Of a stretch of DNA of 7,470 bases, positions 1 to 6,755 are shown one piece after another (position 1 is the stretch's first letter; each line of letters opens with the position of its first letter). The stretch covers positions 1 through 7,470 of the forward strand of contig JACMOQ010000310.1 of the NCBI GenBank assembly GCA_014377905.1. The letters run 5' to 3'. Source of the stretch: Acetobacteraceae bacterium (GTDB lineage: Bacteria; Pseudomonadota; Alphaproteobacteria; Acetobacterales; Acetobacteraceae). Below the pieces are notes generated by a model. It was not told the origin of the DNA. It did not search any database and was given only the letters and a program-made list of their open reading frames with translations. The translations under genes and the position numbers were made by a program.

Positions 1-31
1 GGGACCGCGTTTCGTTGCTAGGCTTGCGGGC

Positions 32-37
32 AGGAGG
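32..37 (+). promoter_or_regulatory. Shine-Dalgarno for the alpha/beta hydrolase
   Basis: AGGAGG ends eight bases before the ATG at 46. It is a near-perfect ribosome binding site and fixes the start of the hydrolase. Only 31 bases lie upstream in the window, too few to judge a promoter. Confidence 0.8.
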
Positions 38-45
38 ACCCCATC

Positions 46-888
46 ATGCCCTACGCCCTGGCCGAAGGTTGCAAGCTTTATTACGAGGAAACCGGGCACG
101 GCACCCCGATCGTATTCGTCCATGAATTCGGCGCCGACCATCGCGAATGGGAAGCCCAAATCCGGTTTTTTTCCCGCGAGTATCGCTGCATTACCTACGC
201 CGCGCGGGGCTACCCGCCGTCCGAGGTGCCCGATGACGGCGCGCTGTACGGCCAGGAATTTGCCGCCGCCGATATCGCGGCGGTGATGCGGGCGGCAGGC
301 GTCGCCAAGGCCCATATCGTCGGATTGTCGATGGGCGGTTTTGCGACCTTACTGTTCGGCATGCGCTATCCCGAGATGGCCAGTGCGCTGGTGGTTGCCG
401 GTGCCGGATCGGGCGCGCCCAAGGCCGAACACGCGGCGTTCATGGCCCTTAACCAGGCAAGTTCCGCCAAGCTGATCGCCCAAGGCTGGGCGGGCGAATT
501 GGCCCAGGCCACTGGCAAATCAGCCACCCGCATTCAGTTGAAAAAAAAGGACCCGCGCGGCTGGGCGGAATTTGTCAGCCACCTCGAACAGCACTCTGCC
601 CTCGGCACCGGCCTGACCCAGAAGCATTACCAGGGCGGACGGGACTCGATTTTTGATTGGGAGGCGGCGTTGGGTCGGATGGAAGTGCCGACCTTGCTCG
701 CGGTTGGCGACGAAGATGGGCCGTGCATCGAGGCCAATATCTTCCTCAAGAAAACCCTGCCCAATGCCGGTTTATGGATGCAGCCGCGCACCGGTCACGC
801 GATCAATCTCGAAGAACCGGCGGCCTTCAACCGGGCGTGCCAGGATTTCTTTTCAACGGTCGAACGCGGGCGCTGGCAATTGGGTTGA
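46..888 (+). CDS. alpha/beta hydrolase fold protein, substrate unknown
   Basis: A 280-residue protein of the usual length for a single-domain alpha/beta hydrolase. Visible landmarks: the oxyanion-hole segment VHEFG (residues 25-29), the nucleophile elbow GLSMGG (93-98) with Ser95, the acid on the loop VGDEDGP (Asp224 by family spacing, Asp222 the alternative), and the catalytic histidine in RTGHAINLEEP (His251). All triad positions are therefore present and in family order. A cap region lies at about 120-205. No signal peptide or membrane segment is seen, so it is probably cytoplasmic. The start is supported by an AGGAGG at 32-37, eight bases before the ATG. The family contains esterases, C-C hydrolases, lactonases and haloperoxidase-like enzymes, and the sequence does not decide among them. 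The next gene starts 76 bases downstream on the same strand, so co-transcription is possible. A run of eight A at 541-548 codes for part of LKKKD. Confidence 0.93.
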   Translation: MPYALAEGCKLYYEETGHGTPIVFVHEFGADHREWEAQIRFFSREYRCITYAARGYPPSEVPDDGALYGQEFAAADIAAVMRAAGVAKAHIVGLSMGGFATLLFGMRYPEMASALVVAGAGSGAPKAEHAAFMALNQASSAKLIAQGWAGELAQATGKSATRIQLKKKDPRGWAEFVSHLEQHSALGTGLTQKHYQGGRDSIFDWEAALGRMEVPTLLAVGDEDGPCIEANIFLKKTLPNAGLWMQPRTGHAINLEEPAAFNRACQDFFSTVERGRWQLG

Positions 889-953
889 CCACGGCCGTCG
901 TGTTGCCTGCCATGACGGCGCCACAGAGTTGATATTACATCTTTCCCTTCACT

Positions 954-958
954 GGAGG
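954..958 (+). promoter_or_regulatory. Shine-Dalgarno deciding the start of the MORN/protease gene
   Basis: GGAGG lies six bases before the ATG at 965. The reading frame is open back to 653, inside the hydrolase gene. This site, and the secretion signal that begins exactly at 965, show that translation starts here and not further upstream. Confidence 0.8.
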
Positions 959-964
959 CGCGAC

Positions 965-1891
965 ATGGTGCGGCGACGAAACGGGGGGCGGCGCTGGGCG
1001 GCGATCATCGCAATGGTGGTGGCACTTTCCGGTCTGCCGGTGGTAGCTGCCGGTGACAGCGAAATCCTGACCTTCGACAAGGGCGGAATGTATATCGGCC
1101 CGGTGCGCGACGGCAAACCCAGCGGCTTTGGCACCTTCAAATTCCCGAGCGGCGAAAAATACCAGGGCGAATTCCTCGACGGCAAATATCACGGCCGTGG
1201 CAGGCTGATTTTTTCCAATGGCGATCTGTATGTCGGCGAATTCCGCAACGACAGGCGCGACGGCGCTGGCACCTATACCTACATCAACGGCGAGAAATTC
1301 ATCGGCCAGTATCGCGACGGCAAGCGCAACGGCCACGGGATCCGCTATAGTGCAAACGGGGCGGTTCTCGCCAGCGGCAACTGGGTTGATGGCGCGCTGG
1401 CCGGGGGCACACCTGCCCCGAACCAGGCCACCCGCCCCGCGTTTGCCCCACCGGTGGTTGCAAGCGTCGCCCCGACCGCGCCGCAGATTGCCGCTGCCCC
1501 GTCCCGGCAAAGCGAAATTGGTGTGAAGAAACGCGGCGGCACATTTTCGGTGCCGGTCGAGGTCAACAATGCCATGACGCTCGACTTCACCATCGACAGT
1601 GGTGCGGCCGATGTCAGCGTTCCCAATCGGGTGATCGCACAATTGATGAAAAGCGGCGCATTGCAGCGCAGTGACTTCAAGGGCAGCCAGGATTACCGGC
1701 TTGCGGACGGGTCTACCGTGACGTCAAGAACATTTTATCTCCGCCAGCTAAAGGTTGGCGACCGGGTGGTGGAGAATGTGCTGGCGAGCGAGGGTGGGGA
1801 AGCAGGGAGCTTGCTATTGGGGCAGAGTTTTCTGAGTCGGTTTAAGTCTTGGTCGATTAATAATCACAAGCAGGTTTTGGTTCTGGAGTAG
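965..1891 (+). CDS. exported MORN-repeat protein with C-terminal retropepsin-like aspartic protease domain
   Basis: 308 residues from the ATG at 965. Residues 1-29 look like a Sec signal peptide: arginine-rich start, hydrophobic core at about 12-28, and an Ala-Ala cleavage region near 28-29. An alternative is an uncleaved anchor. Residues 43-147 hold four clear MORN repeats (starting at Y43, Y66, Y89 and F112; pattern Y-x-G-x-[FYV]-x-[DN]-G/D-x(3)-G-x-G) and a degenerate fifth from about 135. A Pro/Ala-rich linker spans 148-180. Residues 191-308 form a clan-AA, retropepsin-like domain. The active-site motif is DSGA, with Asp211 preceded by the hydrophobic LDFTI; the second family motif, hydrophobic-hydrophobic-Gly, is LLLGQSFL (283-290), followed by W-S-I-N. 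Such domains carry one Asp per chain and act as dimers, so dimerisation is expected. The likely location is periplasm or envelope. Substrate and role are unknown; MORN repeats elsewhere bind membranes or proteins. Confidence 0.9.
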   Translation: MVRRRNGGRRWAAIIAMVVALSGLPVVAAGDSEILTFDKGGMYIGPVRDGKPSGFGTFKFPSGEKYQGEFLDGKYHGRGRLIFSNGDLYVGEFRNDRRDGAGTYTYINGEKFIGQYRDGKRNGHGIRYSANGAVLASGNWVDGALAGGTPAPNQATRPAFAPPVVASVAPTAPQIAAAPSRQSEIGVKKRGGTFSVPVEVNNAMTLDFTIDSGAADVSVPNRVIAQLMKSGALQRSDFKGSQDYRLADGSTVTSRTFYLRQLKVGDRVVENVLASEGGEAGSLLLGQSFLSRFKSWSINNHKQVLVLE

Positions 1892-1957
1892 TCTTCTTTG
1901 TTCGAGCAACAGAGTCGTAAAAAGTTTTTTGGTTGTTTATGTTCACAAATAATATGC
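1892..1957. other. AT-rich convergent intergenic gap
   Basis: 66 bases separate the stop codons of two converging genes. The stretch is markedly AT-rich compared with its flanks and includes an A5-G-T6 run (1919-1930). I see no GC-rich stem followed by a T tract on either strand, so no intrinsic terminator can be called. Termination may be Rho-dependent or rely on the weak A/T stem. Confidence 0.5.
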
Positions 1958-3421
1958 TCAATTTTCCCCCTGCGCCTTGGCAAAAGCATCCACCCCATCG
2001 AAGCGCTGCAACTTCTCGATATGCATCCAGCGATGCTCAGCTGAAACCTTGCGCACCAACTCAGCGATTTCCGGCCCATAATTACCCGGCTTGTGCTGGC
2101 GCAGCACGAAGCGGCACTGGAAATGATCGACCTTAAAGCTGTGCCCGCCTGTGTCAGGCCAAACCTGGGTGCCGCGGTTGGACAGCATTTTCAACCCAAA
2201 CGCGGTGCCTTCGGCCGCAGCTTCGAGGCCGGCTGCAAGCGTCGCGGGTTCGCGTTCGGACTCGACAAAAATATCCAGCCCCACCAGCTCCCGACTATCG
2301 ACGCTATGGTGCCAGGTGCGATCGGTCCATTTCGGCAAAGTGAGGTTGCTGTAGCTGCGCGAGACCTGGCTGCTGGCACGGCCGAGATTACCGATGACGG
2401 TATCGACATAGGCATTGGTGCCGGCGGCGTGGCCTTTGGGCGCGATATCCCCGGTGAGGTTGCGGCCTTCTTCCAGGGTGACGAAAATCGCCTGCTCGAC
2501 TTTTTCGGCGGTAGCAAAGTCGCCGATATGGCGCAGCAACATGACCGCCGACAGGAGCAACGCCGTCGGGTTGGCCATGTTCTTGCCGGCAATTTGCGGC
2601 GCCGAGCCGTGGACGGCTTCAAACATCGCGGCGTGATCGCCGATATTGGATGACGGCGCGATGCCGAGGCCCCCCACCAACCCGGCGGCAAGGTCGCTGA
2701 TAATGTCGCCGTTCATGTTGCTGGTAACAATGACATCGAATTGTTCGGGCGCGATCACCAATTGATGCGCGCAATTATCGATAATGACATGGCTCGGCGT
2801 AATGGTCTTGTATTCGGGCGCCATCCGCTCGAACACCCGCTTCATCATGCCTTCAGTGGTCTTCATGATGTTGGCTTTGGTCGAACAGGCCATCTTGGTC
2901 CGCCCTTCCGCCTGCGCAAGCGCGTAGGCGAGGCGCAGAATGCGTTCGCAGCCAGGTTCGGACATGAGTTTCAGGCACTGCGCGACACCGGGGGTTTGTA
3001 GGTATTCGATGCCGGCATAAAGGTCTTCGACGTTTTCGCGCACGATCACCAAATCGATGCCGCGGCCGGAGAACGGGGTTTTCACCCCAGGGAGTTCGCG
3101 CACCGGACGGATATTGCCGTAGAGCTCGAAATACTTGCGCAAGATCACGTTAGCGGATTTCTCGCCGTAGCCAATCGGCGTTTCGAGCGGGCCTTTGAGC
3201 GCGACCCGGGTGGCATCAATGCTGTCGAGGGTTTCCTGTGGCGCGCCCGAACCGATGCCGCGCTTGAAAACCTCCGCCCCTGCTTCCGCGTCTTCCCAAT
3301 CAATCCGCGCACCGGCGGCGGCGAGGATTGTCTTGGTGGCAGCCATGACCTCAATCCCGATGCCATCACCGGCAATTGCAGTGACTTTGGTGCGGGCTTG
3401 GGTCGGGGCGGCGTCAATCAT
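1958..3421 (-). CDS. icd: isocitrate dehydrogenase, long Thermus/Rickettsia-type form
   Basis: 487 residues. The enzyme oxidatively decarboxylates isocitrate to 2-oxoglutarate in the TCA cycle, in the cytoplasm. The N-terminal 345 residues are a complete beta-decarboxylating dehydrogenase: AGDGIGIEV near 17-25; the substrate loop at 84-108 with Ser89, Asn91, Arg95 and Arg105; Arg128 and Tyr135 in IVRENVEDLYAG; catalytic Lys182 in TKANIMK; and metal-binding Asp215, Asp239 and Asp243 (IIDN, MNGDIISDLAAG). The nucleotide loop is VHGSAPQIAGKNMANP (270-285). A C-terminal extension of about 140 residues (about 348-487) matches the long form of Thermus, Rickettsia and alphaproteobacteria and is absent from E. 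coli Icd and from isopropylmalate dehydrogenase. The cofactor is uncertain: the position that is Asp in NAD enzymes is Gln276, but the next residue, Ile277, is the NAD-type residue. The start has GAGG (3429-3426), four bases upstream. The gene follows the oxidoreductase operon on the same strand after 172 bases, with its own -10 box. Confidence 0.95.
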   Translation of the reverse strand: MIDAAPTQARTKVTAIAGDGIGIEVMAATKTILAAAGARIDWEDAEAGAEVFKRGIGSGAPQETLDSIDATRVALKGPLETPIGYGEKSANVILRKYFELYGNIRPVRELPGVKTPFSGRGIDLVIVRENVEDLYAGIEYLQTPGVAQCLKLMSEPGCERILRLAYALAQAEGRTKMACSTKANIMKTTEGMMKRVFERMAPEYKTITPSHVIIDNCAHQLVIAPEQFDVIVTSNMNGDIISDLAAGLVGGLGIAPSSNIGDHAAMFEAVHGSAPQIAGKNMANPTALLLSAVMLLRHIGDFATAEKVEQAIFVTLEEGRNLTGDIAPKGHAAGTNAYVDTVIGNLGRASSQVSRSYSNLTLPKWTDRTWHHSVDSRELVGLDIFVESEREPATLAAGLEAAAEGTAFGLKMLSNRGTQVWPDTGGHSFKVDHFQCRFVLRQHKPGNYGPEIAELVRKVSAEHRWMHIEKLQRFDGVDAFAKAQGEN

Positions 3422-3429
3422 GGAACCTC

Positions 3430-3437
3430 GGGGGGGG
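3430..3437 (-). repeat. homopolymer tract (C8 on the coding strand) in the icd leader
   Basis: Eight G on the plus strand, read as C8 in the icd leader, directly abutting the GAGG ribosome binding site at 3429-3426. It lies outside the coding region, so length change would alter only the leader upstream of the binding site. It may be no more than chance in a GC-rich genome. Confidence 0.6.
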
Positions 3438-3527
3438 ATTGCGATGCGTCATATACGATGGCGTGCTGGATGGGTGCCAGGGGACAATGGGGTCGTGAGG
3501 TTAATTTTGGCTGAAATTCCGTATGGC

Positions 3528-3533
3528 ATTATA
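3528..3533 (-). promoter_or_regulatory. candidate -10 box of an icd promoter
   Basis: The minus strand reads TATAAT, a perfect sigma-70 -10 hexamer, in the gap between the catalytic subunit gene and icd. Transcription would start near 3521 and give a leader of about 100 bases. At 16-18 bases upstream the -35 region is poor (best TTCGGA at spacing 18), so an activator or an alphaproteobacterial variant promoter would be needed. Confidence 0.45.
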
Positions 3534-3593
3534 CAGGCAAGGCGAATGCAATCCGAAATCCGGTTTTGAAGCTCCTATCTCCGGCCCGTTATA

Positions 3594-5783
3594 TTACGCC
3601 AGCAAATTATCCAGCCGGATGGGCAGGTCCCGGACCCGTGTTCCTGTTGCGTGATAGATTGCGTTGGCGATTGCCGCTGCCACGCCCACCATGGGCAGTT
3701 CGCCAATTCCCTTTACACCAAGTTCAGTGGTTACCAGATCAGGTGCCTCCACAAAGATCGTTTCTATTACCGGAATATCTGCGTTCACCGGCACCAGATA
3801 TTCAGAAATATTGGCGTTGATTGTGCGGCCGGTCGCTGCATCTACCCGGGTTTCCTCCATCAAAGCCATCCCGATTCCAAACACGATGCCGCCGATCAAC
3901 TGGCTGCGCGCGGTTTGGGGATTGATGACCCGGCCGCAATCATAGGCCCCAACCCACCGGCTGATTTTCACTGTGCGCAAATCTGGGTCGATGCGCACCT
4001 CGGCAAATTGCGCGCCAAAGGCGTGGCATGAAAAGTCTTTGCTGGCGGCGTTGGGTGCGATGTCGACAGTCGCATCGATAAAGGGAACATTTTGCCGCGC
4101 GACCACATCGCCAGCAGAAACCTGCCCGCCAGGTCCGACGATCAGCCCGTCTTGCAGTCGCAGGTCCTTAACGGCGGGCGTGCCCCACGCGGCTGGCGCT
4201 TGCGCCAGCGCAAGGGTTAAAAGCCTATGGCGAAGTTGGATGGCGGCGGCGTGCACCGCGGGCAGCACACTCGCCGTCGTCATTGATCCGCCCGATATTG
4301 GCGCCGGTGGCAGCCGACTGTCACCAAGTTCAACACGAACCCGACCCAATGGCAAACCCAACTCATCGGCAGCGATTTGGGCCATTATGGTATAGGTTCC
4401 CGTGCCAATGTCCTGCGTTCCCGAACGCACCAGAACTGTCCCGTCCGGCATCATCCGGACCTGTGCTGAGGCCGCCATCCGAACGGTCGGATATGTCGCG
4501 GTCGCCATGCCGAGCCCGATCAACACCCGCCCATCCCGCATTGAGCCGGGGGCGGCGTCGCGCTTTTGCCAGCCGAATGCGGCCGCACCTTTCGCGTAGC
4601 ATTCGCGCAGGCCTTTGCTTGCATAGGGCTTGCCGGATGTCGCATCTTCACTGGCGTAGTTGGCAAGACGTAATGCCAGCGGGTCCATGCGAAGCTGCAC
4701 CGCAAGCTCATCCATCGCAGACTCCAGCGCGAACATGCCAGATGCCTCGCCAGGCCCGCGCATGAAGGTCGGTAGCCCCTGGTTGATGCCGACGACGCGA
4801 TGGGACGTTGCAATATTCGGGCAGGCATAAAGCATTCGGGCCGCAAGACCGGATGGTTCGGCAAATTCGCCGACCTCGGGCCTCGACGTCTGGGTCAGAC
4901 TGTCGTGTTGCACAGCGAGCAATTTGCCGTCTTGATTTGCCGCCAGTTTCAAGCTTTGCACGGTGCGCGGGCGGTAGCCGTTCGAGGTGAACATTTGCTG
5001 CCGCGTCACCTCGAGTTTCACCGGCCGGTTTACACTCCGCGCCGCCATTGCTGCCAACGCAGTAGGCGGCCAGGTTTGACCCTTGCAGCCAAAGCCGCCG
5101 CCGACGAACGGGCAGATGACCACTACATTCGCTTTCGCCAGCCCAAATAGAGATGCCAAACTTTCCTGTGCCCCGCTAATCCCCTGGGTCGCGGTCCAGA
5201 CGGTCAACCGATCCCGATCCCAACTGGCGATGGTTGCATGGGCCTCCATCGGGTTGTGATGTTCGATTGGCGTCGTATAGGTTTGCTCGATCCGCACGGG
5301 CGCAGTGGCCATGGCTGCTTGCGGATTGCCCGTCCTGGTGTCCGGTTCGACCTTGCCGTCCCTGAAGTTGGTCGGCAAGGTGGCTTGGTTGAGCGCGGCA
5401 TCCATCATCGTTGCGGCGTGCGTGGGCGTGTAGCGAACCCGAACACGGGAAGCTGCGGCCTGCGCTTGCTGCAAGGTTACCGCGACCACGATGGCGACAT
5501 GCTGGCCATTGTAGAAAATATCGTTGTTTTGCAGCATTGATTGCAAAACCTTGGCGCCTGTCAAATTCAATTTCTCGGCATTGGCGGATGTTATGATCCG
5601 CAATACGCCGGGCATCGTTTGGGCCGCGGTCGCATCAATGCCCGCAACGTTACCGGCGGCGACCGTACTTTGCACCAGCACCGCGTGCACCATGTTGGGA
5701 GGCTTGACTTCGGCTGCGTACCGCGCACGACCCGTTACTTTGAGCCGGCCGTCCAGTCGATCGGTGGATTGTCCGACAATCAT
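3594..5783 (-). CDS. paoC: molybdopterin catalytic subunit of a PaoABC-type aldehyde oxidoreductase
   Basis: 729 residues, close to E. coli PaoC/YagR (about 732). It is the large, molybdenum-cofactor subunit of a xanthine dehydrogenase family enzyme. An N-terminal a/b hammerhead domain covers about 1-125 (GRLKVTGRARYAAE near 12-25). The molybdenum-binding part follows: HHNPMEAHATIASWD (175-189), GGGFGCKG (228-235), MRGPGEASGMFALES (341-355), SGTQDIGTGTYTIMAQIAADELG (454-476) and DCGRVINP (615-622). The catalytic base is Glu695 in KGIGELPMVG near the C-terminus, as in the family. No signal peptide is present, so if the complex is exported it must travel with the small subunit. An AAGGAA ribosome binding site (5797-5792) overlaps the stop codon of the FAD subunit gene; the two genes are 12 bases apart and surely co-transcribed. 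The likely substrates are aldehydes, by homology only; nicotinate- or isoquinoline-type relatives are less likely given the neighbours. Confidence 0.93.
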   Translation of the reverse strand: MIVGQSTDRLDGRLKVTGRARYAAEVKPPNMVHAVLVQSTVAAGNVAGIDATAAQTMPGVLRIITSANAEKLNLTGAKVLQSMLQNNDIFYNGQHVAIVVAVTLQQAQAAASRVRVRYTPTHAATMMDAALNQATLPTNFRDGKVEPDTRTGNPQAAMATAPVRIEQTYTTPIEHHNPMEAHATIASWDRDRLTVWTATQGISGAQESLASLFGLAKANVVVICPFVGGGFGCKGQTWPPTALAAMAARSVNRPVKLEVTRQQMFTSNGYRPRTVQSLKLAANQDGKLLAVQHDSLTQTSRPEVGEFAEPSGLAARMLYACPNIATSHRVVGINQGLPTFMRGPGEASGMFALESAMDELAVQLRMDPLALRLANYASEDATSGKPYASKGLRECYAKGAAAFGWQKRDAAPGSMRDGRVLIGLGMATATYPTVRMAASAQVRMMPDGTVLVRSGTQDIGTGTYTIMAQIAADELGLPLGRVRVELGDSRLPPAPISGGSMTTASVLPAVHAAAIQLRHRLLTLALAQAPAAWGTPAVKDLRLQDGLIVGPGGQVSAGDVVARQNVPFIDATVDIAPNAASKDFSCHAFGAQFAEVRIDPDLRTVKISRWVGAYDCGRVINPQTARSQLIGGIVFGIGMALMEETRVDAATGRTINANISEYLVPVNADIPVIETIFVEAPDLVTTELGVKGIGELPMVGVAAAIANAIYHATGTRVRDLPIRLDNLLA

Positions 5784-5795
5784 GTCATGTGTTCC

Positions 5796-6752
5796 TTACG
5801 AAGCCACGGTCTGCAACGCCCGCAGCACGGTGCGACGGGCGAGCTCGATTTTGAATTTATTGAAGCGGGTCGCGGTTGCGCCATCACCGGCTTTCGCCGC
5901 GGCGGTGGCGACAACCTCGGGGTCAACGCGTCGGCCGCGGAGTGACGCCTCCACCTCCGGCAACCGCCACGGCATCGGGCCGACACCGCCGAGCACGATG
6001 CGCACATCGCGGATCACCCCGTCGGTGACCGCGAGACAAACTGCGCTCGCGACCAACGCGAACGCGAAACTCGTGCGATCACGCACCTTTACATAGACCG
6101 AATTGCGCGCATGCGGTCCGGATGGTACCACGACTTTGCTGATCATTTCGCCCGGTTGAAGCACTGTTTCGATATCGGGCGCAGTCCCGGGCAATCGATA
6201 AAACTGCGCCAGCGGCACCCGCCGTGTTCCGCCGTCTAGCGCGACCAAAACCAACAGGGCATCCAGCGCCATCAATGCCACCGGCAAATCCGATGGATGG
6301 GTCGCGATGCACTGCGGGCTGCCGCCGAATATTGCAAGATCCCGATTGTCACCCAGCAATGCCGGGCAGCCGGAGCCAGGCAGGCGCTTGTTGCAGTTGA
6401 AACCGACATCGCGAAAATAGCCACATCGGGTTCGTTGCAGTAAATTTCCGCCCATGGTCCCCATGTTTCGCACCTGGGGCGATGCGGATAATAGCAAGGC
6501 CTGGGAAATCACTGGCCATTCGCGGATAATTTCGGGGTGGGCTGCAACCTCGGCCATTGTGGCCAGCGCGCCCAGATGCAGATCGCCATCGACAATGGAG
6601 ATTCGGCGCAGGTCCAAATGTTCCATATCGGTGAGGCGTGTGGGCGCAACCACATCATTTTTCATCAGTTGCAGTAAATCAGTACCACCCGCAATGAAAG
6701 CGTCGCCAGCGTGCCAATCACGGCTTGGCTGGACAAGTTCAAATGCTTGCAT
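5796..6752 (-). CDS. paoB: FAD/[4Fe-4S] subunit of a PaoABC-type aldehyde oxidoreductase
   Basis: 318 residues, the same length as E. coli PaoB/YagS. It is the medium, FAD-binding subunit that takes electrons from the [2Fe-2S] subunit. FAD-binding motifs are FIAGGTDLLQLMK (19-31) and NMGTMGGNLLQR (96-107); a CO dehydrogenase flavoprotein C-terminal domain follows from about 215. The diagnostic feature is the inserted cysteine cluster at 110-148: Cys110, Cys120 (in FNCNKR), Cys129 (in PGSGC) and Cys148. This pattern is known from PaoB, which carries an extra [4Fe-4S] cluster missing from ordinary xanthine dehydrogenases. The start lies three bases after the stop of the preceding gene, with no strong ribosome binding site, so translational coupling is likely. 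The stretch between the first beta strand and the FAD loop looks a few residues short, but the fold should be intact. Confidence 0.93.
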   Translation of the reverse strand: MQAFELVQPSRDWHAGDAFIAGGTDLLQLMKNDVVAPTRLTDMEHLDLRRISIVDGDLHLGALATMAEVAAHPEIIREWPVISQALLLSASPQVRNMGTMGGNLLQRTRCGYFRDVGFNCNKRLPGSGCPALLGDNRDLAIFGGSPQCIATHPSDLPVALMALDALLVLVALDGGTRRVPLAQFYRLPGTAPDIETVLQPGEMISKVVVPSGPHARNSVYVKVRDRTSFAFALVASAVCLAVTDGVIRDVRIVLGGVGPMPWRLPEVEASLRGRRVDPEVVATAAAKAGDGATATRFNKFKIELARRTVLRALQTVAS

Positions 6753-6755
6753 CGG

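Noticed and set aside
885..938. Possible promoter for the MORN/protease gene (TTGACC at 885 and TATTAC at 933)
   Set aside because: The two hexamers are 42 bases apart, far from the 16-18 needed; each alone is weak.
653..964. Upstream extension of the MORN/protease frame
   Set aside because: It overlaps the end of the hydrolase in another frame, has low-complexity Arg-rich content, and the Shine-Dalgarno and signal peptide place the start at 965.
935..1642. Long open frame of 235 codons on the minus strand opposite the MORN/protease gene
   Set aside because: It is antisense to a gene with clear repeats and domain motifs, its product shows no domain, and open antisense frames are common in GC-rich DNA.
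2093..2653. Open frame of 186 codons on the plus strand inside icd
   Set aside because: Antisense shadow of a well-conserved enzyme; no recognisable domain or ribosome binding site.
3541..3593. Possible intrinsic terminator after the catalytic subunit gene
   Set aside because: Only three-base arms can be found around the CCGAAATCCGG stretch and no T tract follows on the minus strand.
5524..6096. Open frame of 190 codons on the plus strand spanning the paoB-paoC junction
   Set aside because: Antisense to two confident genes, with Ser/Thr/Arg-rich composition typical of a shadow frame.
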